The notes: generated from the sequence alone by a model not told the origin. Positions 25,279 to 34,465 are shown, counted from the first letter of the stretch. The stretch: 64,000 nt of DNA from Streptomyces sp. ALI-76-A (GCF_030287445.1 NZ_JASVWB010000002.1:1054001-1118000); one strand, 5' to 3'. Numbers and translations are program-made.

Positions 25279-26229
25279 TCAGCCCTGGTAGGTGATCCCC
25301 GCCTGCTGGGCCTGACCGGAGCCGTTCCAGGGGCCGGTGGCCACGGGCGAGCCCACCGCCGAACCGGCGTCCTTGAGGGAGGCGTTCTCGGCCTCAAGAC
25401 GCGCGAGCTTCTCCTCCAGGGTCTCCTGCTGGGCAGGAGCCGGAGCGGGAGCTGCGACCGGAACAGCAACCGGAGCAGGAGCAGCAGCGACGGGCGCAGC
25501 CACGGCGGTCACCGGGGCCTGAGCCTGAACGGGAGCCTGCGCGGCCACGGCCACCGGTACGGACGCCGGCTGCGGGGCCGGGAAGGACAGGCCGTCCTCA
25601 ACCTCTCTCGCCACCGGGACAGCGGCGGCAGGGGCAGCACTGGCAGGAGTGGCCTGAACGGGACGTGGCGTGCCGTTGAGCACGATGCCACGCGCAGCCA
25701 GCTCAGCCTGGTCGATGCCGCCGGCCTTGTAGTATCGCGGCGCCTCGTGGACGATCACCTGCTCGAGGGCCAGGCCTCGGTTGTTGAAGTTCTTCGGCTT
25801 GTAGGTGCGCAGCACGAGCGTGACGTCGAGGCCCTGCGCGAGCTCCTGGCCGGACTCGTCCTGGTCGTAGGTGCCGTCGCCCTTCGGAGAAGGGATCGCG
25901 ATGACCGGCAGGGTGCTGCCCTTGGAGTCGATGGAGTAGTTGGGTCCGGTTTCGGGCCGCTTCGAGGAGTCGTAGCGGCGCTCGGAGACGAACTGCTCTT
26001 CGAGGGTGGGGTTGTTCGGATCGGCGAACTGGACCTCGGCGTGAATGATCGTCGCGGTGGTGTGCGGCTTGCCGACGGGGCTCATCCCGTTCTTCGTCTT
26101 GCGCTGGTCGCTGGCAACGAGCTCCGCGCCTTCGATGAGGCGGGCGAGTACGGCGAAGCCGAGCTTCCCGCGGATGAAGACGTTCTTGCCCTCGGTGATC
26201 TGGCTGGCGGAGATGGAGTAGTTTGCCAT
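25279..26229 (-). CDS. Ala/Pro-rich tailed protein, possible single-stranded DNA-binding protein
   Basis: 316 residues, ATG 26229. The first 170 residues are a compact beta-rich domain (FIRGKLGFAVLARLIEG, TIIHAEVQFADP, DVTLVLRTYKPKNF). Then comes a 90-residue Ala/Pro/Val linker, a short coiled coil (EEKLARLEAENASL) and a polar Gly/Gln end. Beta domain plus flexible tail is the plan of SSB proteins, and the gene leads the replication-type leftward run, but I see no diagnostic OB-fold signature or the acidic SSB tip. It is expected to be highly expressed from the TATAAT promoter at 26323. Other DNA-binding or structural roles are possible. Confidence 0.55.
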   Translation of the reverse strand: MANYSISASQITEGKNVFIRGKLGFAVLARLIEGAELVASDQRKTKNGMSPVGKPHTTATIIHAEVQFADPNNPTLEEQFVSERRYDSSKRPETGPNYSIDSKGSTLPVIAIPSPKGDGTYDQDESGQELAQGLDVTLVLRTYKPKNFNNRGLALEQVIVHEAPRYYKAGGIDQAELAARGIVLNGTPRPVQATPASAAPAAAVPVAREVEDGLSFPAPQPASVPVAVAAQAPVQAQAPVTAVAAPVAAAPAPVAVPVAAPAPAPAQQETLEEKLARLEAENASLKDAGSAVGSPVATGPWNGSGQAQQAGITYQG

Positions 26230-26322
26230 GGTGATGCGGTTCCTTCGTTCGGTCTGGCGGTCGGTGACTCAGGGGTCCATTGGGGGCTATCGGACAGGAT
26301 TCGGACTGCCATCCCATCTCTT

Positions 26323-26328
26323 ATTATA
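26323..26328 (-). promoter_or_regulatory. -10 box (TATAAT) for the leftward core operon
   Basis: A perfect TATAAT on the minus strand inside the most AT-rich patch of the window, about 95 bases upstream of the gene at 26229. No good -35 box is visible, so an activator or extended contacts may be needed. On the plus strand TAGAAT near 26353 may serve the LysM gene in the opposite direction. Confidence 0.55.
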
Positions 26329-26412
26329 TCAACTTCTGTTCGGCTATCAGTAGAATGTCGATGTAAGACATGAATGGCTGTGTACGCTATTCGCAGAGGA
26401 GTTGGGACAGGG

Positions 26413-26970
26413 ATGATGGCTACGATTCAGAGGCCAGTGGGGACGGCGTTGAAGCCGTCGGCGCAGACGAGAGCAGCTGCCGGGAGTCACGCCGGCCCGA
26501 TGGGCTTCGGCAACGGACCCGTCATCGCCGCCAGCATCATGGTGGGCGGAGCGACGCTCTTCGCCGGATGGGGCCTGACGCAGCTCGCGACGTCCGACGG
26601 CGGCATCATCCAGGCACTGCAGGGCAATCACGCCCCGGTCGGGGCACCGGTGAATCCCGGCGAGAAGAGCGCCGGAAGCGGCAGCGCCCAGCAGCCGAGC
26701 GGGGGCGGCACAGGGAAGCAGGACGAGAACGGGGCAAGTCAGGATCCGACGCCGGGTCGCGGCGACGAGGACAAGCCCAACGGATCAGGTGCACCGGCCG
26801 AGGCGAAGCCCGTGCCGAAGGCGAAGCCATACACCATCAAGCCCGGCGATACGCTCACCGCGATCTCGGGGACGACGGGGGTGCCGATCGGCATCCTGGG
26901 CGAGACGAACAAGATCCAGAATCCGGATCTCATCTACGCGGGGGCCTCGCTGCTCATCCCGCCGGTGTGA
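26413..26970 (+). CDS. membrane-anchored LysM domain protein
   Basis: 185 residues if started at ATG 26413 (ACAGGG close upstream; GAGGAG further out). A hydrophobic helix, VIAASIMVGGATLFAGWGL, lies at about residues 37-55. A long Gly/Ser/Pro/Gln spacer follows, and a C-terminal LysM module YTIKPGDTLTAISG...NPDLIYAGASLLIP. LysM binds peptidoglycan, so the protein should sit in the membrane with the LysM in the wall. No lytic domain is present. It is the only clear surface protein in the window, divergent from the replication operon. It could aid contact or exclusion functions; that is a guess. Confidence 0.8.
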   Translation: MMATIQRPVGTALKPSAQTRAAAGSHAGPMGFGNGPVIAASIMVGGATLFAGWGLTQLATSDGGIIQALQGNHAPVGAPVNPGEKSAGSGSAQQPSGGGTGKQDENGASQDPTPGRGDEDKPNGSGAPAEAKPVPKAKPYTIKPGDTLTAISGTTGVPIGILGETNKIQNPDLIYAGASLLIPPV

Positions 26971-27054
26971 CGACCCGGCAGGGCGGCACTGCCGCATGCC
27001 GAGCCTGATTCGATGCCCTGATCGCCACGAGGCGGTCAGGCCATCGTCGTCTTC

Positions 27055-27279
27055 TCAGGCGGAGGACTCTGCTTCCCGGCGGGCTTGCAGGTCCAGCAGT
27101 CCCGTGCGCAGCTGCTCAACCTCGTCGTTCATGGACCGGACGTCATCCGGAGCGTAGTCCTGCGGGTATTCGAGCTTGTAGTGGCTGAGCGGCTCGATCT
27201 TCGCATCGACGAGATCGAGCGCTGCGCTCAGATCGAGGACGTCGTCCAGCGTGAGCCCGGAATCGGCGGAGGCGGTCAC
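27055..27279 (-). CDS. 74-residue unknown acidic protein
   Basis: GTG start at 27279 overlapping the upstream stop by four bases. It is acidic with two predicted helices (LDDVLDLSAALDLVDAKIEP and SMNDEVEQLRTGLLDLQARR), probably a helical hairpin. It is the last of a set of three coupled small genes (27691 to 27055). Function unknown. Confidence 0.65.
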   Translation of the reverse strand: MTASADSGLTLDDVLDLSAALDLVDAKIEPLSHYKLEYPQDYAPDDVRSMNDEVEQLRTGLLDLQARREAESSA

Positions 27280-27587
27280 GCTTCGGTCCTGGGCTCTGCC
27301 ACCCAGTCGCCGCTCGAGGTCGGGGGAAGGTTCTGGATGTCCAGCCAGCGGTTCATCGCTTCATCCTGGTCGGCGACGCCGTCTGCTTCTTTGTGCAGGG
27401 CCAGAAGCGTGATCCACCCGGTGGGGACGAGGGTCGCGATCTCGAACTCGGCCGGGTCCAGACGCTGGACGACGCGGTAGAGACTTCCCTCAGGGGCCTG
27501 CCAGATCGTGGTCTCGCCGCGGTAGACGCCGGCGCGGCTGCTGTGGAACTTGACCGTGAGGTCCTTCATGCTCAGCGGTTTGCTCAT
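27276..27587 (-). CDS. 103-residue unknown protein
   Basis: ATG at 27587 inside an ATGA overlap with the short upstream ORF. Beta-rich first half (KDLTVKFHSSRAGVYRGETTIW, SLYRVVQRLD, FEIATLVPTGWITLL) then a helical acidic end. No motif recognised. Coupled on both sides, so translated from the same message as its neighbours. Confidence 0.7.
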   Translation of the reverse strand: MSKPLSMKDLTVKFHSSRAGVYRGETTIWQAPEGSLYRVVQRLDPAEFEIATLVPTGWITLLALHKEADGVADQDEAMNRWLDIQNLPPTSSGDWVAEPRTEA

Positions 27588-27691
27588 GGTTGCTGCTCCT
27601 GGACGTCGAAGGTGGCGAAGACGAACTGCGTGGTCTCGTAGGGCTCACCGCGAGGCGTCACCCGGGACCGGCGTGAGCCGGTCCACGGCAT
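27584..27691 (-). CDS. 35-residue basic-to-acidic peptide
   Basis: ATG at 27691 with GCGGGGAGAC just before it (GGGGAG as ribosome site). Reads PWTGSRRSRVTPRGEPYETT then QFVFATFDVQEQQP and stops in an ATGA overlap with the next gene. The good ribosome site and overlap argue that it is translated. It could be a leader that sets expression of the two genes behind it, or a small functional peptide. Confidence 0.5.
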   Translation of the reverse strand: MPWTGSRRSRVTPRGEPYETTQFVFATFDVQEQQP

Positions 27692-27851
27692 GTCTCCCCG
27701 CAAAGCACTCGACCTGGGTTCGACATCCGGATCACCTGCGCTGATCCCCTCCCTTGTTGCGAAAATGCAGCACTGTAACAGCGTCAGAGATCAGAAACCC
27801 CGGCCGTCCAGGCTGCCGGCGGGGTTGTCTGAGGTACGAGGTCGTGGTCTC

Positions 27852-28370
27852 TCACGCCGCATCAGTGTCGTCGGACTCACCCCGGCCAAACAGGAATCCG
27901 CGGACGTCACCGTTCTTCAGCATGTCCTGCAGATGCGCCAGGAACACGGCGCGCTGCGTGGCCCGGCGATCGGCCAAGGAGTCGTACTCGCGCAGTACCT
28001 TCAGGTTGACGACCCAGCCGTTCTCGCGAGAGATGGCTTGGTCAAGCTGAGAGTTCGGCACGACGTCCATGCCGGTTAAGTCGTGGTCGAACTCGGGCGC
28101 GATGTCGAGGTGTTGATTTGGCTCGTCGATGTAGAGCGTGTCGACGCCGATCTGCTGGCCAGCCTTGTCGAATGCCACGAGGAACACACGGTCTGCCCTG
28201 GTGGTGTTGTCGACGTGGACCGCTGCAACGTTCGTGTCACCGATGAAGCTCGTCTGCTCGAACCGCTCGTACACGCGGGCACGAGCGTCATGGCACCACA
28301 TGATGAGCCGGGCTTCGTTGAAGCCTTTGAACTCGTCAAAGTTGGACTCTTCTGGGTGGGGGTGGATCAT
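27852..28370 (-). CDS. 172-residue unknown protein
   Basis: ATG at 28370. Alpha/beta, acidic; VAAVHVDNTTRADRVFLVAFDKAGQQIGVDTLYIDEP forms a likely beta-meander, followed by DHDLTGMDVVPNSQLDQ and a helical end. No membrane segment or catalytic motif recognised. It stands about 160 bases upstream of the three small coupled genes. The 27692-27851 gap contains CCCCGGCCGTCCAGGCTGCCGGCGGGG, a possible weak hairpin terminator after this gene. Confidence 0.65.
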   Translation of the reverse strand: MIHPHPEESNFDEFKGFNEARLIMWCHDARARVYERFEQTSFIGDTNVAAVHVDNTTRADRVFLVAFDKAGQQIGVDTLYIDEPNQHLDIAPEFDHDLTGMDVVPNSQLDQAISRENGWVVNLKVLREYDSLADRRATQRAVFLAHLQDMLKNGDVRGFLFGRGESDDTDAA

Positions 28371-28623
28371 CGGTGCGCTCCTTCATATGCGAGATCCGGG
28401 AGGTTTGCGATGCCAGGGGCGTATTGGCTACGACACATGCCTCGAAGCAGCGAGCCTCAATTGTTCTTCACTGCGGCGCAGCAGGAGCAGCTGCTGGGAG
28501 CTTGCCTCGCTCCTGCTGCGCGCCGCTCGCTCGAGGGAAGCAGATCTTCCCAGGGCGGAAGGGCCGGCATGGATCTGGTAAATCCGCGACCGGCTCGGAC
28601 GCGCCGTCGGGCGTGGTCGGGTG

Positions 28624-28746
28624 CTAGCCGCTCAGCCCGGCTGCGCCGAGGTCCTTCGTACGGTCCGGCTGGGCCCAGGAGCATCGGCGGTGAGCCGTCA
28701 CTGTGGTGCGCGGTGCCGGCTGGTCCGTCGCGTGCTTGGAGGTCAT
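28624..28746 (-). CDS. 40-residue possible ORF in a gene-poor stretch
   Basis: ATG 28746, reading TSKHATDQPAPRTTVTAHRR then CSWAQPDRTKDLGAAGLSG to TAG at 28624, with GC-rich third positions. This is the only frame in 28371-29034 with some coding look. The rest of that stretch has mixed frames, short inverted repeats such as GCAGGAGCAGCTGCTGGGAGC near 28480, and no gene I can support; it may be scar DNA from past insertions. Confidence 0.3.
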   Translation of the reverse strand: MTSKHATDQPAPRTTVTAHRRCSWAQPDRTKDLGAAGLSG

Positions 28747-29034
28747 GCAGTTCGCCCCGTCTGGCTCGGGGGGCCTTGCCTCATGAAAGTCCAGCGGCCG
28801 CGCTGTTCTCACGCCGCGCACTGGTCTATCCAGAGCACCGCCGGCGTGCTCGAACACGCCGGTGGAAGACCCCAGTGGCTCCTCAGATCTGCTAGTGGTG
28901 ACTCTGCTGAGAGTCGTTATGCACAGACCCTGGCAGGGGCCTGGTTTTGCGCTGGCGAGAGCGGGTGTCGGGACGGTAGTTGGAGCCGCCCTCTGGTGCC
29001 CGCCACCTGGTGCATGCGGCGCGTTCGTTGCCGC

Positions 29035-29361
29035 TCACCGGGCCAGCCCGCCGCTGGCCTGTTCGGCTCCCCCGCGGGCGAGTTCGGCTTGCGCCTCACT
29101 CGTCCGGTGGTGGGGCCGGGCTTGCATCGGCAACGCTAGGCATATGCTGCGGGCGATGCCATTGCGCCGGTGCACAAACTGACCATTGACACCTGTTGGC
29201 CTTGCACCAGTCGGCCGCATGCCAGCGTGGAAGTGCACCTTCCTCATGACGGTTGTGTCGGGGGTGCACACATTCCGGTTCCCGGCATGGCTCATCCGCC
29301 ACTTGGTAAAATTTGCACCACACTCACAACACCACACCTCGACCGGCCAGTTGGTCGACAA
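29035..29361 (-). CDS. possible Cys-containing small protein
   Basis: The first 75 residues read plausibly: NWPVEVWCCECGANFTKW, RMSHAGNRNVC, then a basic region. CxxC plus a later His and Cys could bind zinc. The last 30 residues are low-complexity Ala/Glu/Arg. It overlaps the dead tail of the truncated IS630 gene. Composition support is moderate; no family recognised. Confidence 0.35.
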   Translation of the reverse strand: MSTNWPVEVWCCECGANFTKWRMSHAGNRNVCTPDTTVMRKVHFHAGMRPTGARPTGVNGQFVHRRNGIARSICLALPMQARPHHRTSEAQAELARGGAEQASGGLAR

Positions 29362-30030
29362 GGCGCCATTTCGCCGGTGGACCTTTGCGATCTTGGCAGG
29401 GTGATTTCACCCCCTCTCGACGAGCCACTTTCCTCGTGCCCTCCTTGGGTCGGTGAGGGATTTGTGATAGCGCCTCCGATGTGATCGAGCTTCCCCCGCC
29501 GAGCCGACGCTGGCGACACCCGTCGAGACGTTTGCCCTCCCGTTGAATTGGTTTGCCGAACTGCCAGGTCACCTCCCGCCATGCAGTGATCGCTTCCTCG
29601 TCACGTTCGGCGGCGGGACGGGCGGGCATCTGCACGCTGAAGCCCATCCGGTGCAGCAGCCGGGTCACACCGGAGACGCTGTAGGAGAGGTGGAACTTCC
29701 GCCCGATCAGCGTGCGCACCCTTGCGGCGGTCCACACCTGGTCGTCGCTCCAGCCGTGCGCGGCCGGCCCTTCTTCCAGCCAGACGGCGAGCTTGGCCTG
29801 CAGATCGGGGCCGAGTCGGCAGTTGTAGCCCGGGGCCCCCTGGGATCGCAACGCTTCCCGCCCACCCAACGCCCAGGCACGGCGCCACTGGTAGACCGAC
29901 TTCTCGCTCACCCGTAACTCCCGGGCGATACACGGGACTTTCATGTCGTCCTCAAAGAGGTCAGCGGCCCGCGTTCTTCACGGCGCTTGCGCTGCTCGGC
30001 GGTCAGCCCGCCCCCGTCCGGATACCGCAT
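29324..30030 (-). pseudogene. truncated and frameshifted IS630-family transposase
   Basis: From ATG 30030: RYPDGGGLTAEQRKRREE, then a one-base shift near 29970 to RAADLFEDDMKVPCIARELR. SEKSVYQWRRAWALGG and the winged-helix part (GPAAHGWSDDQVWTAARVRTLIGRKFHLSYSVSGVTRLLHRMG in pieces) follow. This is the N-terminal DNA-binding region of an IS630 transposase. The match stops near 29555, just after AITAWREVTW; the residues after that are unrelated and the DDE catalytic domain is missing. A dead remnant. Confidence 0.75.
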
Positions 30031-30108
30031 ACTTCCGGGCTACCAGACCAAGGCCGACCCTGTCATCGGTCCGACGAAGACCCAGACGCTATAACGACAA
30101 GGTCAGTA

Positions 30109-30216
30109 ATGCCTCTTCACCAGTATGTGCGCGACGCCCTCGAGATGGTCGTCGGCGCGGTCACCGGAGCGCCGCGCCGGCCCGGGATCCTGCTGCTCGG
30201 CCGGCACGACTCGTAG
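30109..30216 (+). CDS. 35-residue possible ORF
   Basis: ATG at 30109 preceded by AAGG; reads PLHQYVRDALEMVVGAVTGA then PRRPGILLLGRHDS and stops. A helix followed by a beta strand looks like the front of a larger alpha/beta protein cut short, which suits a remnant left beside the dead transposase. The 30217-30569 stretch that follows contains no gene I can support. Confidence 0.3.
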   Translation: MPLHQYVRDALEMVVGAVTGAPRRPGILLLGRHDS

Positions 30217-30569
30217 GGACGACTGCGGATATCTGGAACGTACAAGCGCCTTGCCTGCCGCCCAGGTCCGAAGTGCGGGCGGGCTTCCTACGCCCGGTGC
30301 AGACGGATCACTCGTGGGCCAGGCGGTCCTTCTCTAACGGTTGGGGATCACGGGAGAAGCTGAAGGTGTCGCTGGTCGTTCCGGAGACGGTCGTGGAGGT
30401 CTGCGCGGATAACTCCCGGAACGCTGGAGGCCGTCTGCGCCACCCTGTTCGGTTCGTGCGGGTACGAGCGGACATGGCCGTCGCCGACGTGCCGCCCTTC
30501 GAGGCCGGCAGGCCGGAGGGGAGAGGGAGATGAAGACCGGGGCCCGCGCCGGGCGCCCGGCGACGGTCA

Positions 30570-32480
30570 TCAGGCGACTACGGACATGCCTGGACGGTCT
30601 GAGCGGAGGTCAGGCTGGCCCGTGACAACGTGCAACGAGAACTGGAGATCGCGTACGCCGACAAGGGTGGCCAGGTCCCGCTGCATGTGGCCTTCCAGGG
30701 CGCGCAGGTGGGAACGGACCGTGACCTCGGAGAGGCCGAGCGCGCGGGCCGCGGGCTCGACGCGGGTGTCGAAGGTGAGCCAGGCGAGTGCCGTGGACAC
30801 CAGGTCGCGTCTGTCCGCCTGGACCGGCCGGATCAGGGTCTGTGCCCAGGCGCGCACCTGTGGAGTGCCCAACAGCCGTGCCAGGGAAGGCGGTTCCGAA
30901 CCCGTCAGCCGCGGCGAAGCGGACACCTCCCGCTGCGTGACTAGTTCCATGGCCAGGGCGACGGCGATGCGGTCACTGATGGAGGTGAAGTCCATGCGCA
31001 GGAGTTCGGCAGCTCGTGAGGCGCGGCGCATGACGGTGTTGCGGTGCAGGCGCAGCCGGCGGGCGGCCACCGTGTACGGGTAGGCGAGGGCGGCCGGAAG
31101 GGTCTCCCGCATGGACTCCCACTGTGTCTCGTCGTGCATCAGCGGGTTCAGCAGTCGGCGAGCCCACTGCTGGGCTTCTGCCTGTGGCAGGAGGCTGACG
31201 AGGTCGGAGCCGTGCACGGACAGGGCCACGGAGTCCGGCTGGAAGGCGGCGAACCTCTGCGCGGTGATGGCTTCGTTGAGCGCGTCGGCGAGCAGCGTCA
31301 TGGAGTAGACGCCGCTGCCGCCCAGGGACGAGGGGGGTCCCAGGGCACCCACCAGGCGGGTGAGTTCGGCGGAGACTTCCGCTCCGGTGTCGTCGTCGGA
31401 GCGGATCGGATGCACGATGAGTATCCGCCGGTCGTCCCTCGGGTCGGGCACGACTAGGGCCTGCTGTCCGACGGATGAGGTGCAGCTGCGCGCAGCCAGG
31501 CCCCGGCGTGCCTGAGCGGTCTCCACAACGAAGACGCGGGCGCTCTCGGGTTCCAGAAGCCCGGGCGCCAGATTGGCCATGACGCGCCGCGCCTTTTCGA
31601 CCTCACCGTCCAGTAGAAGCTCGAACGCTGCGCTGCGCGCCGCATGGGAGGCACCGGAGGCTGCCCGGTACTCGCGGTGCGCCTGGTCCACGAGGCCCAG
31701 GAGTTTCGCCGCATGACGCAGCAACCGCAGGTCCGCCTCATCGAAAGGGGTTTTGCGGGCCACCGCGAGTACGGTGTCCGCAGCCGAGGCCGGGGCCAGC
31801 GAGATGAGCTGAGTGTGAGGTCCGGACAGCGTATCGGGGAGAACTCCGTCGACGGACTGGCGGATGATGGCCCGGGCCAACTGCTCTGCGGCCGTGGCCG
31901 GTGAGGCCGCGAGGACGCGCTCTGGTTCGCTGACCAGAACCTGGCAGTCGAGGACCCGGGCGAGCCAGTCCGCGATGCGCTGCATAGCCCGGGAGTCGGC
32001 CAGCCGAGCTGGCAACTCCTGTACAAGTGAGCTGAGTTGGGCAGCACGGCGCTCGGCGAACATCAGGCGGTCCAGCTGAATCTGCTCATGCATGCCTTCC
32101 CAGCGCTCGGCGGGCGCGGACGTGATCAGCAGGGCGATGCCCAGCCGGGCGGCCCGGTCCACGACGGTCGGGGGGAACGGCTGACGCGCCCCTGGAGCGG
32201 CAGTGACGGCCAAGCCAGCACTGCCGTCCCGGCTCATCCGCTGGAGCAACAGCTCGAGCACCGTGGTGATGCGGCCGCGGAGGCGGAAGGCCGACGCGTC
32301 AGTTATCAGGACGAGGGACCCATCGGGCAGAGCCGATGGGGGCCCGTTTTCCAGCAGCTGCTCCGGCGTCACCGTAACCACGCCGGCGATCTCCGTCACC
32401 TGGGCGCGCTGGGAACCGCTTGCTAAGAATGCCAGTTCGAGTTCAGGCTTGTCAGTGGGCAGTGAGCCCAGGGTCGGCAT
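30570..32480 (-). CDS. PucR/CdaR-type transcriptional regulator
   Basis: 636 residues, ATG 32480. The N-terminal PucR-like sensory region (LELAFLASGSQRAQVTEI, then SLVLITDASAFRL) is followed by a GAF-like middle (DCQVLVSEPERVLAAS). Two C-terminal helix-turn-helix segments come last: VAARRLRLHRNTVMRRASRA (about 475) and AARALGLSEVTVRSHLRALE (about 590), the PucR C-terminal type. Such regulators control enzyme genes in response to metabolites. It points away from the XRE cassette across an 777-base gap and may control it or itself. Confidence 0.8.
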   Translation of the reverse strand: MPTLGSLPTDKPELELAFLASGSQRAQVTEIAGVVTVTPEQLLENGPPSALPDGSLVLITDASAFRLRGRITTVLELLLQRMSRDGSAGLAVTAAPGARQPFPPTVVDRAARLGIALLITSAPAERWEGMHEQIQLDRLMFAERRAAQLSSLVQELPARLADSRAMQRIADWLARVLDCQVLVSEPERVLAASPATAAEQLARAIIRQSVDGVLPDTLSGPHTQLISLAPASAADTVLAVARKTPFDEADLRLLRHAAKLLGLVDQAHREYRAASGASHAARSAAFELLLDGEVEKARRVMANLAPGLLEPESARVFVVETAQARRGLAARSCTSSVGQQALVVPDPRDDRRILIVHPIRSDDDTGAEVSAELTRLVGALGPPSSLGGSGVYSMTLLADALNEAITAQRFAAFQPDSVALSVHGSDLVSLLPQAEAQQWARRLLNPLMHDETQWESMRETLPAALAYPYTVAARRLRLHRNTVMRRASRAAELLRMDFTSISDRIAVALAMELVTQREVSASPRLTGSEPPSLARLLGTPQVRAWAQTLIRPVQADRRDLVSTALAWLTFDTRVEPAARALGLSEVTVRSHLRALEGHMQRDLATLVGVRDLQFSLHVVTGQPDLRSDRPGMSVVA

Positions 32481-33040
32481 GGCGTGCTCCTCGGGAGTTG
32501 GGACGAGGTCGTGGAGTGCCCCTGACGGCGCCAGGCCGGCATAAGCACACGCTGATCACGACCTCATGGCTCCACTCCGGTCGGCCGGCAACGCTGGACC
32601 CGGAGGGGCGCCCCGGCCCACCTGTCTGCTGGCAAGAAGAAGTTGGGGGTGGGACGTTGCCCCACTCTCGAGACGGGTCACCGGAGGTGCCGCGCTGCGC
32701 GCGAGGAGCTCGACCCGGCACCCCCCACGGGCGCGGGCCGCCCATACCTGGCGGGAGGCCACGCGGCGGCGGGGGGAAGTGCGCGGTCGGCGCCTGGGCG
32801 GCGCCTGGGCGGCGACTGCGGGACGAATCACGGGGGCTCCTGTGGGGGGATGCGAGGCATGCCTCAGGTTCGGCAGACGCGCGCACTACCACCGGTGCAA
32901 CATGCCCGTCCACGAACCGAGCAACACCGGACAGCGGGGCGGCGGGTGACGGCGGTAGGCCTCCAGGGGACGTCTGCCAAGCAGAACCAGCGCCGCAGCG
33001 CCGCTCGTCGGCGATACTGCTACGCGCGAACAGCCTCTGT
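32481..33040. other. intergenic stretch without a supported gene
   Basis: 560 GC-rich bases between the divergent PucR-type and XRE genes. Short tandem GGCGCCTGGGCGGCG units occur near 32800. No gene is supported in any frame; the operator-like sites begin at its right end. Confidence 0.4.
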
Positions 33041-33184
33041 CAACGATAGTTTCTAAGTACCCAACGATCATTTATTTCGGCGATGGGGGCGACTGGCTTC
33101 CCGGCAGCCGCCGGCGTGGGAGGTCTGCCCGCGCCCACGTAAGGGAAGAAGTTCACGATCGCTCATGGCCGGTAAACGATCGTT
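33041..33184. promoter_or_regulatory. repeated ACGATC sites before the XRE cassette
   Basis: Four related sites: CAACGATAGTTT at 33041, CCAACGATCATTT at 33061, TTCACGATCGC at 33152 and the perfect palindrome AACGATCGTT at 33175-33184. They lie 75-220 bases upstream of the XRE regulator, in an AT-richer patch than its surroundings. Spaced copies of one short site before a regulator gene are typical of autoregulation. Binding by the XRE protein is inferred. Confidence 0.5.
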
Positions 33185-33257
33185 GAGCATCTGGTGGTGA
33201 TGGGCGTACGCTGCTGTTCGACGCAGGAGCTCCGCCCAGGCCCCGGGGAGAATTCCG

Positions 33258-33866
33258 TTGGACCCACACATGCCACTTCCTGAGACACTGCAGCGCCTGG
33301 AAGAGCTCATCCGTGAGCACGGCTTGGATCGATCGGCAATCTTCGATCCGCAGGTGCTGGCAGCCAAGACAGCTCTGCCAGAGAGCACCGTCCGCCACCT
33401 GCTCGAGGGCTCAACGCCGCCGGCCGACACGGTCAACGAGCGAGTATGTGCACGCATGAAGGCGCTCAGCAACGCCTATTTGGCCCGCACCGGCAAGCGC
33501 ATGGCCGACCTTGCCGCCGAGATCTCCGCGCGCACGGGGGTCTCCGATGTCTGGGCACGCTCCGTCTGTGACGGAAAGAAGACGCCCAACATCCAGCTCC
33601 TGCATCACCTGGTGGGATTCTTCGGCGTCGACGGCGAGTCGTTCTTCACGGTTCCGGCCGAGGAAGGACTCAACCGCGCCTTGCTGGCCACCCTCGCCGC
33701 CCATGAGCGGACAGCTGATCACCTGGTCTCGGTCTTCCCACACCGCGACGACATCCGCGGCATCGCCCTTCGACAGGCCCACGACCTACCAGAGGAACGC
33801 TGGAAGGTGCTTAACGCGACCTTGGAAGCGTTGCTGGAAATCGACGATAAGGAAGGCCGCCCGTGA
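33258..33866 (+). CDS. XRE-family helix-turn-helix regulator
   Basis: 202 residues from TTG 33258, chosen because GGGGAG lies seven bases upstream; an ATG 12 bases on is the alternative. Two HTH-like parts are visible: DPQVLAAKTALPESTVRHLL (about 30-50), and the clearer ADLAAEISARTGVSDVWARS...GKKTPNIQLLHHLVGFFGVD (about 85-130), an XRE domain. It overlaps the next gene by GTGA, so regulator and HExxH protein are co-produced, the arrangement of ImmR/ImmA-type pairs where the protease relieves repression by cutting the regulator. Confidence 0.82.
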   Translation: MDPHMPLPETLQRLEELIREHGLDRSAIFDPQVLAAKTALPESTVRHLLEGSTPPADTVNERVCARMKALSNAYLARTGKRMADLAAEISARTGVSDVWARSVCDGKKTPNIQLLHHLVGFFGVDGESFFTVPAEEGLNRALLATLAAHERTADHLVSVFPHRDDIRGIALRQAHDLPEERWKVLNATLEALLEIDDKEGRP

Positions 33867-34465
33867 GCACCACAACGAAGGCGATGCGCACGCTCAGCAC
33901 CCGGATCGTCAGAAACTTACGGCCGCCCAGCGACGACGAAGGCGTCATCCCTCTGATAGGCGAGGCCCTGACCCAGACACGCGGTCGACCTGTTCGCCTA
34001 CGTCAGGCTGCGTTTCCGCCCGTAACGGCTAGCGGCCTGTGGGTGGACCGCACCGGCCACGATCTGATCGTCTACGAAGAAAACACTGACCCTGAGCATC
34101 AACTCGTGATCATCGGGCACGAGGCGTGGCACATGTTTCAGGGCCACTGCGCACCCCATCATGGCCCCTTCGCCTCCCGCTCCGCTCAGAGCGAGTCAGC
34201 GGCCGCACTCGCGGAAATCGTGACCGCGCTGTGCGAGGAGGATGACGCCGATCGCCCACTTCCTGAGCACATGGACGCGGCTCTGCACTTTGCCACACGC
34301 ACCGACACACGCGAGGCCCACGAAGAACTTGATGCGGAGCACTTTGGGTTCCGGTTTGCCACTGATGTGCAGACCGCCCTACAAGAAGCCCGCGCCCCAG
34401 CGGGCCCGCTCGACCTTGCTGGCCGCATCCAAGCCTCCATGGCGCACCGCCTCAGTCAGAGCTGA
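33863..34465 (+). CDS. ImmA/IrrE-like HExxH metallopeptidase-type protein
   Basis: 200 residues, GTG at 33863 overlapping the regulator stop. The middle has VIIGHEAWHMFQGHC (about 92-106), the zinc-protease HExxH (HEAWH) with a further His. Downstream Glu-rich helices (ESAAALAEIVTALCEE and the C-terminal EAHEELDAEHFGFRF) could give the third ligand. Streptomyces databases often label such genes toxin components, but the motif suggests a peptidase that acts on the XRE partner. Cytoplasmic; no signal peptide. Confidence 0.75.
   Translation: MSTTTKAMRTLSTRIVRNLRPPSDDEGVIPLIGEALTQTRGRPVRLRQAAFPPVTASGLWVDRTGHDLIVYEENTDPEHQLVIIGHEAWHMFQGHCAPHHGPFASRSAQSESAAALAEIVTALCEEDDADRPLPEHMDAALHFATRTDTREAHEELDAEHFGFRFATDVQTALQEARAPAGPLDLAGRIQASMAHRLSQS

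Noticed and set aside
29170..29484. plus-strand ORF of 104 codons
   Set aside because: Overlaps the opposite-strand remnant and has no ribosome site or recognisable residues.
33863..34465. toxin gene of a toxin-antitoxin pair
   Set aside because: The visible HExxH motif and XRE partner fit a regulator-cleaving peptidase; no known toxin motif is present.
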